From assembly GCA_049318625.1 (NCBI GenBank), contig JBMOGA010000014.1, forward strand, positions 1-64,000: a DNA stretch of 64,000 nucleotides. Reading direction: 5' to 3'. This DNA comes from JBMOGA01 sp049318625 (GTDB lineage: Bacteria > Pseudomonadota > Alphaproteobacteria > Rhizobiales > Hyphomicrobiaceae). The notes under the pieces are model-generated. The model was not told the DNA's origin, did not search any database, and worked only from the letters and a program-made list of their open reading frames with translations. Shown piece by piece: positions 33,510-41,029 of this stretch (its first letter is position 1; every line of letters starts with the position of its first letter). A program made the translations under genes and the position numbers.

Positions 33510-34477
33510 GCCGCCACAGTAGCCACCCCAGCGACCAGCGCCGCCAGCACGACCGACCCGGCCACCAGCAGCCGCAGCGCCCGGCCGATATCGTCGGGCG
33601 CCGCATCCACCCGCCCGCCGGCATTCATCCACGCATCGTCGACCACCTGCCCGCCGTAGCGCCGCGGCCCGGCAAGCGCCAAACCGAAGGCCCCCGCCAT
33701 CGCCGCCTCGGGCCACCCGGCGTTCGGTGACCGGTGGCGCCCGGCATCATGCCACATGGCACCGAAGGCCCCCGCCGCCGACCCGCCGACGAGGGGCGCC
33801 GCCACCGTCAGGATCAGGCCGGCGAGACGCGCCGGCACCAGATTGAGCACGTCGTCGAACCGCGCCGCCGCCCACCCGAACGCCAGATACCGCTCCGACT
33901 TGTGCCCGATCATACTGTCCGCGGTATTGACGGTTTTGTAGACCAGCAGGCCCGGCAATCCGCCGATCAGGTACCAGAACGCGGGCGCCACCACGCCATC
34001 CGTAAAATTCTCCGCTGTCGTCTCGATGGCGGCCCGGCAGACGCCGGCGGTGTCGAGCGACTCCGGATCGCGTCCCACGATCTGCGACACCGCCGGCCGC
34101 GCCGCCACCAGTCCGCCGGACCGGAACGCCGCCGCCACGCGTGCGACGTGATCGTACAGCGAACGCTGAGCCAGCAGCACGGCCACCACGACGACCTCGA
34201 GCACCATGCCGAAGGGCACGTTGTCGGCAATCCAATGCAGCAGCAGACCGCACAGAGCCGCCGTCGCCGTCAACACCGCCACGGCCCATACGCCAGCCAT
34301 CCGGCGACGACCGAAAGATCCGTTTTCCGAGTTGAGCCGGCGATCCAACCAGCCGATCAGACGGCCAAACAGCACCACCGGATGCGGCAGGCGCCGCCAC
34401 AGCCAGTCGGGATCGCCGATCACCGCATCGAGGGCGAGAGCCAGCAGCAGGATTAGTGCCGTCAGTGAGCCGAGCAT
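33506..34477 (-). CDS. cobD: Adenosylcobinamide-phosphate synthase CobD (CbiB)
   Basis: 323 aa integral membrane protein with several hydrophobic segments. Family motifs: DAVIGDPDWLWRRLPHPVVL near residues 17-36, CRAAIETTAENFTDGVVAPAFWY with the conserved Glu-Asn, NTADSMIGHKSERYLAFGWAAARFDDVLN, and SPNAGWPEAAMAGAF. Condenses cobyric acid with (R)-1-amino-2-propanol phosphate. ATG 34477 shares its A with the cobC stop (TGATG). Last gene of the minus-strand cob operon. Confidence 0.96.
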   Translation of the reverse strand: MLGSLTALILLLALALDAVIGDPDWLWRRLPHPVVLFGRLIGWLDRRLNSENGSFGRRRMAGVWAVAVLTATAALCGLLLHWIADNVPFGMVLEVVVVAVLLAQRSLYDHVARVAAAFRSGGLVAARPAVSQIVGRDPESLDTAGVCRAAIETTAENFTDGVVAPAFWYLIGGLPGLLVYKTVNTADSMIGHKSERYLAFGWAAARFDDVLNLVPARLAGLILTVAAPLVGGSAAGAFGAMWHDAGRHRSPNAGWPEAAMAGAFGLALAGPRRYGGQVVDDAWMNAGGRVDAAPDDIGRALRLLVAGSVVLAALVAGVATVAA

Positions 34478-35478
34478 CACGGGGCACCGCCACCGATTTC
34501 GTCGACCGCCGCCGCAAGCGCCGCCGCCAATCGCGCGACGGCCGGCCCCGGCAGACCGAACCGCAGCCAGCCCGGATGATCGGCGAACCGGCGCACCCAG
34601 ATCCCCCGGCGCGCCAGGGCCGCGTGGAGATCGACGGCCCGTACATGTTCGGTCAGCACGAACAAGCCGCCATTCCCCCGAGCGGCGAAACCCTGCGCCG
34701 CCAGCAGCGCGGACAATGCGGCGCTCTGCTGACGGATCTCCGCGCGCATCGCTTGCGCCCACGCCCCGTCAGCCAGGGCCGCCGCGCCGATCTCGATGGC
34801 CGGCCCCGACGTGGCCCAGGGACCGAGCCAATGCCGCAGCCGGCCGATATCCGCGCGGTGGCCGATGGCGAAACCCAGCCGGACGCCGCCGAGCCCATAG
34901 AACTTGCCGAACGAGCGCAGCACCAGCAGGCCGGGCTGGCCCGCCATCGCAACCACGCTCAGCGCCGAATCGACGTCGGCGAAAGCCTCGTCCACAACGA
35001 CCAGGCCATGGCGGGCCTGAAGCCGCCCGGCCAAGTCACCGATCTCGCCCGGCGCCACCGTGCGGCCATCCGGATTGTTGGGATTGACCACCACAACCAC
35101 GTCACCGGATGCCTCTGCCAGCACTGGCACAAGCGTCACGACGGCACCTTCGGCACGCCACGTCGCGGCGTGCTCGGTATAGGTCGGGCCGACCACCGAC
35201 ACGCGGGCGCCCGGCATCAGCCGCGGCAGCATCTGAATGAGGATCTGCGTCCCCGGTGCCGCACAGATGTCCGCATGGTCCGGCACGCCATAGGCCGCGC
35301 GTGCCGCCTCGAGCAGGCGCCGCTCGGCCGCCGCCTGTGGCAGCCGGCGCCAGCTCGCAGGCTCCGGCATCGTGAACGGGTAGGCCACCGGATTGATGCC
35401 GGTCGACAGATCCAGCCACCCTTCGGCCGGCTCTCCGTAGGCCGATCGTGCCGCTCCGATGTCGCCGCCGTGGTGCAC
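34477..35478 (-). CDS. cobC: Threonine-phosphate decarboxylase-like PLP enzyme CobC (enteric CobD)
   Basis: 333 aa, fold type I aminotransferase family. It shows HGGDIGAARSAYG and LDLSTGINPVAYP at the N-terminus, VVNPNNPDG for substrate binding, VVDEAF, and the PLP-lysine region LRSFGKFYGLGGVRLGFAIG with Lys in SFGK. Makes the aminopropanol phosphate used by CobD, whose start overlaps its stop. GTG start at 35478 with GGAGG upstream, 10 bp after cobV. Confidence 0.94.
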   Translation of the reverse strand: MHHGGDIGAARSAYGEPAEGWLDLSTGINPVAYPFTMPEPASWRRLPQAAAERRLLEAARAAYGVPDHADICAAPGTQILIQMLPRLMPGARVSVVGPTYTEHAATWRAEGAVVTLVPVLAEASGDVVVVVNPNNPDGRTVAPGEIGDLAGRLQARHGLVVVDEAFADVDSALSVVAMAGQPGLLVLRSFGKFYGLGGVRLGFAIGHRADIGRLRHWLGPWATSGPAIEIGAAALADGAWAQAMRAEIRQQSAALSALLAAQGFAARGNGGLFVLTEHVRAVDLHAALARRGIWVRRFADHPGWLRFGLPGPAVARLAAALAAAVDEIGGGAP

Positions 35479-35488
35479 GGGTCCTCCG

Positions 35489-36226
35489 TCAGCGCAACAG
35501 CGCCAGGCCGGCGACAGCCGCCAGCAGCAGGACGCTTTCGGTCACCTCGATGCCCGCCCCGAGGCAGTCTCCCGTGATGCCGCCGGTCAGGGCGCGCCAC
35601 GCGAACATCAGACCCACAGCGATGAAGGGTGCAACGAGCAACGCCGGCGCCAACACGACCGACAGCGCCGCGAGCCCGGCCAGCGCCGCAGCCAGGGCCG
35701 GAAGCGCCACGCCGAGCTTCAGCCGCGCGCCCGACCCCTCCGCCAGCGGCGGCACGCCACGCGCGACGACCAGAGCGCCCCACCGTGCCCACGCCGGAAT
35801 GAGCAGCAGCGCGGCGCTCGCCCCGCCGTGCCGCATCAGGTCCTCGACCAGGATCAGCTTGGCGACCACCTGCACGACGAGCGCCAAGACGCCGAATGTC
35901 CCGAGGTGCGGGTCGCGCAGCACAGCGAGAAAGCGGCCCGGGTCGCGGTGGGCCGCGCCCAGGGCATCGGCGACGTCGCCGAGGCCGTCGAGGTGCAACG
36001 CGCCGGTCACCGCGATCCACGCCACTACCACCGCCAGAGCACCGATCGCGCTGCCGAGGCCGGAGGCCGCCCAAGCAGCCGCCACCAGAATGACGCCGAT
36101 GATCAGGCCGACCAGCGGAAAAAGCGGGGCCGCACGTGTCATGTCGTCCGGCCGCATGTCGTCCAGGCGCGGCACCGGCAGCCACGTCAGGAACTGGATC
36201 GCGACGATGAGCGGACGCGGGATCAT
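35489..36226 (-). CDS. cobV: Adenosylcobinamide-GDP ribazoletransferase CobV (cobalamin-5-phosphate synthase; enteric CobS)
   Basis: 245 aa, multispan membrane protein. Motifs: FLTWLPVPR at the start, FPLVGLIIGVI, HLDGLGDVADALGAAHRDPGRFLAVLRDPHLGTFG with the catalytic Asp-rich segment, and GGITGDCLGAGIEVTE near the C-terminus. Joins GDP-cobinamide to alpha-ribazole phosphate at the membrane. ATG 36226 overlaps the upstream phosphatase stop by 4 bp (ATGA). Confidence 0.95.
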   Translation of the reverse strand: MIPRPLIVAIQFLTWLPVPRLDDMRPDDMTRAAPLFPLVGLIIGVILVAAAWAASGLGSAIGALAVVVAWIAVTGALHLDGLGDVADALGAAHRDPGRFLAVLRDPHLGTFGVLALVVQVVAKLILVEDLMRHGGASAALLLIPAWARWGALVVARGVPPLAEGSGARLKLGVALPALAAALAGLAALSVVLAPALLVAPFIAVGLMFAWRALTGGITGDCLGAGIEVTESVLLLAAVAGLALLR

Positions 36227-36828
36227 GGCTGCACGATCTCCAGGATCTCGCCCCACAACCGCCCGTCCCCGGCGCGACCATAGTGCAGCGTCACGCGCGT
36301 CGCGTAGTCGATCCGCAGCCGCCACAGATCGACGAGCCGCAGCCCCGTGGCAACGGCCAGCGCGCCGCGCAGCGCGCCGGCATGAGTAACGACGGCCAGT
36401 GTCCCGGGCGCCGCGTCGCCGCCGGCAAGCCGGTCGAGACCGCGCGCCAGCCGCGCCGTGAAGGCAACCCAAGCCTCGCCGCCGGGTGGCCCGGCCTGCG
36501 CGGGATCCTCCAGAAACGTCGCGAAGGCAACGCCCAGCGCACTGTCCGCCTTCAGGTCGTCGAGCAGGCGGCCGTCCCAGGTCCCGAAATCCATCTCGGC
36601 CCAATCGGCATCGACCGTCACGGCGGCGCCCCGCCGCCGGGCCACGTGCTCCGCCCCGGCCCGTGCCCGCTCGCGTGGCGAGGTCACGATGGTCTGCCAG
36701 CTCCGGCGGCCGGCCTGCCGATCCAGGGCCGCCAATCCCGCGGCCGTCACCGGCACTTCGGTGCGCCCGAGCAGGCGCGGTGGCCCTTCGACCGCGCCGT
36801 GCCGCACGAGGTCCACGATCATGCTCAT
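36223..36828 (-). CDS. Histidine phosphatase, probable alpha-ribazole phosphatase
   Basis: 201 aa. Phosphoglycerate-mutase-like: catalytic LVRHGAVE near residues 7-14, SPRERARAGAEHVA, the second acid in DWAEMDFGTWDG, and the distal His in VVTHAGALRG. Within an operon for lower-ligand assembly, removal of the 5'-phosphate from alpha-ribazole phosphate or cobalamin phosphate is the natural role (enteric CobC, not the decarboxylase called CobC here). Overlaps cobU and cobV by 4 bp each. Family membership is certain, substrate inferred from context. Confidence 0.88.
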   Translation of the reverse strand: MSMIVDLVRHGAVEGPPRLLGRTEVPVTAAGLAALDRQAGRRSWQTIVTSPRERARAGAEHVARRRGAAVTVDADWAEMDFGTWDGRLLDDLKADSALGVAFATFLEDPAQAGPPGGEAWVAFTARLARGLDRLAGGDAAPGTLAVVTHAGALRGALAVATGLRLVDLWRLRIDYATRVTLHYGRAGDGRLWGEILEIVQP

Positions 36829-37886
36829 TCCGCCCGATCCGTGACGCCGGCTTCGGCGAACGTCGCCATGTCGGTGTGCAGCGCCACCGCCGCCCGCACA
36901 ACCGACACCGCGAGGGCCGCGCCGGAACCCTCGCCGAGCCGCAGTCCGAGATCGAGCAGGGGCTCCGCGTCGAGCGCCGCCAGAACGCGGGCGTGGCCCT
37001 GCTCCGCCGAGCGATGGCCAAAGAGCAGCCAGCATCGCACACCAGGATTGATCCGCACTGCGAGCAACGCGGCCACCGTCACGATGAAACCGTCGACGAC
37101 CACCGGCACGCGGTTTTGTGCCGCCGCGATGATGGCCGCAACCAGCGCCGCGATTTCGAACCCGCCGACCGCCAGCAGCGCCGCCTCGGGCGCGACAGGG
37201 CGCCCCGCCAGATCATGCCGCTCCAGCGCCCGGTCGATCAGCATGATCTTGCGCGCCAGCGCCGCGTCGTCGAGGCCGGTGCCCCGGCCCGTGACGTCGC
37301 CCGCCCGGCAGCCGAGCAGCGCGGCGGCCAGTGCCGCGGCGCTCGCCGTATTGGCGATCCCCATCTCGCCGAAGGCGACGAGATCACGGCCCGCCATGGC
37401 GACACAGGCGATCGACCGGCCGGCTTCGAAAGTTTCCGCTAGTTCACTGGCCGTCAGGGCCGGCTCGACGGTGAAATCCCGGGTGCCACAGCGCGCCTTG
37501 CGCGTCTCGACGCCAGGGACCGGCGCGTCGGCGACCGTCCCGACATCCGCCACCACGAGACGGGCACCGATCTGGCGGGCCAGAACCGAGACCGCCGCAC
37601 CGCCGGCCGCGAAATTCCGCAACATCTGCACCGTGACGGCCGACGGATAGGCCGAGACCCCGTGCCGGGCAACGCCATGATCCCCGGCAAACAGGACGAT
37701 CGCGACGGCGTCGGCCCGCGGCTCGTCGGTCGCCTGCAATCCGGCGAGCGTCACCGCGAGCGACTCGAGGCGCCCCAGCGCGCCGGCGGGCTTGGTCAGC
37801 ACGGCCTGTCGCGCCAGCGCGCGCGCAACGTGCGGCGCCGACGGGGACGGGCAAGGCTCGGATATCCAGGCCAACAGGACGGGCAA
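36825..37886 (-). CDS. cobU: Nicotinate-nucleotide--dimethylbenzimidazole phosphoribosyltransferase CobU (enteric CobT)
   Basis: 353 aa. Visible family blocks: LTKPAGALGRLESLAVTLAG, VLFAGDHGVARHGVSAYPSAVT, GEMGIANTASAAALAAAL, GRGTGLDD, and VVVDGFIVTVAALLA with GHRSAEQGH and LRLGEGSGAALA carrying the catalytic Glu. Forms alpha-ribazole phosphate from dimethylbenzimidazole. TTG start at 37886 with AGGAG 7 nt upstream; the family N-terminus matches. Only 30 bp separate it from the co-directional VOC gene upstream. Confidence 0.95.
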   Translation of the reverse strand: MPVLLAWISEPCPSPSAPHVARALARQAVLTKPAGALGRLESLAVTLAGLQATDEPRADAVAIVLFAGDHGVARHGVSAYPSAVTVQMLRNFAAGGAAVSVLARQIGARLVVADVGTVADAPVPGVETRKARCGTRDFTVEPALTASELAETFEAGRSIACVAMAGRDLVAFGEMGIANTASAAALAAALLGCRAGDVTGRGTGLDDAALARKIMLIDRALERHDLAGRPVAPEAALLAVGGFEIAALVAAIIAAAQNRVPVVVDGFIVTVAALLAVRINPGVRCWLLFGHRSAEQGHARVLAALDAEPLLDLGLRLGEGSGAALAVSVVRAAVALHTDMATFAEAGVTDRAE

Positions 37887-37916
37887 GCGGCGCTCCTCGT
37901 GAACGGAGGGCTTCCT

Positions 37917-38843
37917 CTATCGAGTTTCGGCCGGCGGCGCCACTGGTCGCCCGGCGCGCCCCGGTCGATCCGGCGACACGCGAAGCCGCACCGGAATCCC
38001 CGAAGGATCGCTCAACAGATACGCCCCGTCCTGCAGGTCCGGCGGCGACGGCAGGCGCCGGACGACATCCGCGGCGGCCGCGTCGCTGCCGGCAAGGATG
38101 TCGAATCCGACGAGCCCGAGTTGCCCGACCGACCGGCCGAGAGCACCGCCGCTCGACCACGTATTGACAGCCACGTGGTGGTGGTAGCCACCCGCACCGA
38201 GCCACAGCGCCCCGGGCCGGCGGTGCGTCACCGCCATTCCGAGCTGATCACCATAGAACGCCTGCGCGCTGGCCAGATCTCTGACCCGCAGGTGGATGTG
38301 GCCGACGCGGATGGCGATCGGCTCGGCTGGTCGCGCGGCATCGGTCCGGCCTTCGTCCCACAGGGCCTGCACGTCGAGCCGATCGGTCGCCATGACGTAT
38401 TGGCTGCCCGCCCGCTGCCAGGTGCACCGCGGGCGATCGGCGTAGACCTCGATGCCGTTGCCCTCGGGATCGTTGAAGTACAGCGCCTCGCTGACCTTGT
38501 GGTCGGACGCGCCGGTGAGATGCAGGCCGCGGGCGATCGCTCCGGGCAGCCAGGCCGCCAGATGGCGACGGGAGGGAACGACGAAGGCGGTATGAAACAG
38601 GCCGGGCTCCGCGCGCCGGTCGAACGCGTCATCCGGCCGATGCAGGAGGGTCAATACGTGGTGTCCCTCGCTCGACAACACCGCACGCCCGCCGGCCGGC
38701 CCTTCGATATCGAGGCCGAGGATGGCGCGATAGTAGTCGACCATGCCCGCAAGGTCCCGCACCGCGAGCGTCACCGAGCCGATCGCCAGAGGCGACTCCA
38801 GGGCCGAAAACGGAGTGCCATCGTGGGCCTGAGCCGCCAACAT
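37917..38843 (-). CDS. Two-domain VOC (glyoxalase/extradiol dioxygenase-like) protein
   Basis: 308 aa with two vicinal-oxygen-chelate modules: SVTLAVRDLAGMVDYYRAIL with LFHTAFVVPS and YFNDPEGNGIEVYAD (residues ~20-150), and VGHIHLRVRDLASAQAFYGD with GYHHHVAVNTW and LLSDPSGIPVRL (~178-290). Metal ligands His-His-Glu are plausible in the set. Resembles CatE-like catechol 2,3-dioxygenases. ATG 38843 after GGAGG. It is the first gene before cobU and may share its transcript, though no B12 step needs it. Confidence 0.85.
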   Translation of the reverse strand: MLAAQAHDGTPFSALESPLAIGSVTLAVRDLAGMVDYYRAILGLDIEGPAGGRAVLSSEGHHVLTLLHRPDDAFDRRAEPGLFHTAFVVPSRRHLAAWLPGAIARGLHLTGASDHKVSEALYFNDPEGNGIEVYADRPRCTWQRAGSQYVMATDRLDVQALWDEGRTDAARPAEPIAIRVGHIHLRVRDLASAQAFYGDQLGMAVTHRRPGALWLGAGGYHHHVAVNTWSSGGALGRSVGQLGLVGFDILAGSDAAAADVVRRLPSPPDLQDGAYLLSDPSGIPVRLRVSPDRPGRAGRPVAPPAETR

Positions 38844-39096
38844 CCGTTGCCTCCTGGTGGCCGCGCCCGAAAGCAGCACCGTAAGACTCTCTTTACTGCA
38901 ATAATCAGTGTTCGTTGCGTAGAACGTCTCGATACGGCAATTATCCCCTTGCCGCTTGCAGCGCCACGAACGAGCGGTTGCCACGGCGGCGGGCGTCACG
39001 GCCGACCCCCCTCTCTCGCTCCACGCCCGCCGCCGAACTTTTCCGCCTCGCCTGCGAAACCGCTCAACGATCGTCGTGAGCCCGGGTACCGGGCCG

Positions 39097-39534
39097 TCAG
39101 CCGACCCGGCGCCAATCGCCCTCGATGATCTGCTTGGCGCGCTTCTTCTCGAGATGGGCCCGCAGCAGCGCAACATTGCGTTTGTTGGCGCGAAAAACCA
39201 CGTCGAAGGCGTCACCCGCGACCGGCACCATGCCGATCACCGTGTCGACCGCGCTGTTGGCCACCATGCGCCAGATCACCAGCCGCGAGGCTCCGAGCCG
39301 CCGGGCCTCCCAGATCAGATAGCCCGAGATGGCCTGAGAGAGCAGATCGCCAACGATAGGGAAAAGGCCGAGCACCGCATCGACGCCGATCCGCACATTG
39401 GTGCCGGGAATGACAAAAAGGCCGTCGAGAACGGTGGCCAGGGCTTCAAGCCGCGCGACAGCCGCATCGACGTCCGAGGCCGGGCCTTGCATCGGCTCCA
39501 CTGTCGCTCGGCGGTTGGACGTGGCGCTGGCCAT
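39097..39534 (-). CDS. DUF4112 small membrane protein
   Basis: 145 aa. The block RLEALATVLDGLFVIPGTNVRIGVDAVLGLFPIVGD, then NSAVDTVIGMVPVAGDAFDVVFRANKRNVALL is DUF4112. Two hydrophobic segments surround the GLFPIVGD and GMVPVAGD repeats. Function unknown. ATG 39534 has GGAGGA upstream at ideal spacing. Lies 59 bp downstream of the SMP-30 gene on the same strand, maybe cotranscribed. Confidence 0.88.
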   Translation of the reverse strand: MASATSNRRATVEPMQGPASDVDAAVARLEALATVLDGLFVIPGTNVRIGVDAVLGLFPIVGDLLSQAISGYLIWEARRLGASRLVIWRMVANSAVDTVIGMVPVAGDAFDVVFRANKRNVALLRAHLEKKRAKQIIEGDWRRVG

Positions 39535-39593
39535 GCTCGCTCCTCCAAATGAGACACCATGTGGTCCGAGCCTCGACGCATTCAAGTGTGGCA

Positions 39594-40520
39594 TCAGTGA
39601 TCGTGCAGCTTCAGGCCCGGGCGCTCCCACTCGAAGGCGACCAGGCGCCCGAAGCCGGACAACGTTACGTAGACCGTGCGATGCTGCGGTCCGCCGAAAC
39701 ACAGGTTGGTCGGATACCGATCCGGCATCGGAATATGGCGCACACTCTGGCCGTCGGGGCTGTAGACGGTGATGCCGCCGTTGACCAGCGTGGCGACCAG
39801 GATGTTGCCGGCACTGTCGACCGCCATCGAGTCGAAACGCTGGTAGACCCCGCCCGGGCACCCGACCAGCCGCCCGCCGTGCGGATTGGGCCATGGCAGC
39901 TTCCTCGCTTCGCCGGGTCCGACGAGATCGAACGCGACGAGACGCGCGCCTTCGGTCTCCGCCACGTACAGCGTCCGGCCGTCGGGCGACAGGCCGATGC
40001 CGTTCGGCGTCATCATCGGAAAAACCACCTCGCGGATCGCCGACCCGTCGAGCCGGGCGTAATAGACGCCGCCGCGATCCATGTCGCGCGCGCGCACCTT
40101 GCCGAGGTCGGTGAAATAGAAACCGCCCTTGCCGTCCAGCACGAGATCGTTGGGACCGCACAGGCCGATGCCGCCGCAGGCCGTGTAGAGCGTCGTCACC
40201 GCGCCGGTCGCCGGATCGATCCGCTCGATGCGGCCGCCCGAGTAGTCATCGGCTTGCTGCACCGGGCGCAAGCCGTGCTCGGGATCGTCGACCCATTTGA
40301 AGCCGCCGTTGTTGCAGACGTAGAGATAGCCATCGGGACCGAGCGCGGCGCCATTGGGACCGGCACCGGGCCGCGCCACGATCGACTTGGCCCCATCCGG
40401 GCCGACGCGCGTGACGAGGCCGGACGCGATCTCGACCACCACGATCGATCCGTCCGGCATCGCGACAGGACCCTCCGGAAAACGCAGGCCTGACGCGATC
40501 TCTCTGAGCACGATGGACAT
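39594..40520 (-). CDS. SMP-30/gluconolactonase-family protein
   Basis: 308 aa six-bladed beta-propeller hydrolase. Metal ligands of the family are visible: Glu in RFPEGPVAMPDG (near residue 15), Asn-Asp in CGPNDLVLDGKGGFYFTD, Asn in MMTPNGIGLSPDGRTLYVAET and Asp in RFDSMAVDSAGNILVA. Ca/Zn-dependent lactonase; sugar lactones or other esters are possible substrates. No signal peptide. ATG 40520 rather than the longer frame, which reads back toward the divergent membrane-protein gene. Confidence 0.9.
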   Translation of the reverse strand: MSIVLREIASGLRFPEGPVAMPDGSIVVVEIASGLVTRVGPDGAKSIVARPGAGPNGAALGPDGYLYVCNNGGFKWVDDPEHGLRPVQQADDYSGGRIERIDPATGAVTTLYTACGGIGLCGPNDLVLDGKGGFYFTDLGKVRARDMDRGGVYYARLDGSAIREVVFPMMTPNGIGLSPDGRTLYVAETEGARLVAFDLVGPGEARKLPWPNPHGGRLVGCPGGVYQRFDSMAVDSAGNILVATLVNGGITVYSPDGQSVRHIPMPDRYPTNLCFGGPQHRTVYVTLSGFGRLVAFEWERPGLKLHDH

Positions 40521-40618
40521 GGACCCCCCGCGTTGTATTGGAACGGCGTCAAAGACCTGACATGCTGAACCGATAAGCGCAAACGCAACGCCCGCCGACG
40601 ATAGCCACGGGGACGGCC

Positions 40619-40927
40619 ATGATGCTTCGCATTCTCTTCTCGACCAGCAGCATCTTCCTGTCCCTCGTGCTGGGCGCCCTGGCGCTTGCACTCGTGGGGA
40701 TCAATTATCCCGAAGTCCTGTCGATGATGATCGGATGGGCGCGACAGCTCAAGGGCGCCCTCACCTCCACGGGGCTCGCCGCCAAGTACAATATCTGGAT
40801 CGAGCTGCTGCTCGAGGAACGCCAATTGTTGTTCATGTTTTTCACGATCGGCGCACGCATCGCCCTGGCCGTCGTCGGCAGTCTGTTCTCCAGTGTATTC
40901 ACAGGCAGCCGGGGCTCGGCGGCCTGA
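40619..40927 (+). CDS. Small two-span membrane protein of unknown function
   Basis: 102 aa. Hydrophobic stretches at about residues 4-27 (LFSTSSIFLSLVLGALALAL) and 71-93 (LFMFFTIGARIALAVVGSLF) around a polar segment containing GLAAKYNIWIELLLEERQ. No family recognised. ATG 40619 or the next ATG 40622. It diverges from the SMP-30 gene and stands 100 bp before the penicillin-binding protein gene, with the CtrA box between, so it is not necessarily in the same transcript. Confidence 0.65.
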   Translation: MMLRILFSTSSIFLSLVLGALALALVGINYPEVLSMMIGWARQLKGALTSTGLAAKYNIWIELLLEERQLLFMFFTIGARIALAVVGSLFSSVFTGSRGSAA

Positions 40928-40944
40928 TCGCTGCAACGGCACGA

Positions 40945-40961
40945 GTTAACCTGAGGTTAAC
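40945..40961. promoter_or_regulatory. Perfect CtrA box upstream of the penicillin-binding protein gene
   Basis: TTAA-N7-TTAAC matches the CtrA consensus completely; the whole forms a palindrome GTTAACCT-G-AGGTTAAC. It is 69 bp upstream of the start at 41030, a usual promoter position for this cell-cycle regulator. Confidence 0.65.
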
Positions 40962-41029
40962 GGCCGTACCGGCATGATGTCTCATCGATTTCCGCCTGGT
41001 GGAAGCGACGGGACATTGGCACGGCCGTC

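Noticed and set aside
31224..33716. 830-residue minus-strand open frame over cobO/cobQ
   Set aside because: Same reason; cobO and cobQ carry complete catalytic motifs on the plus strand.
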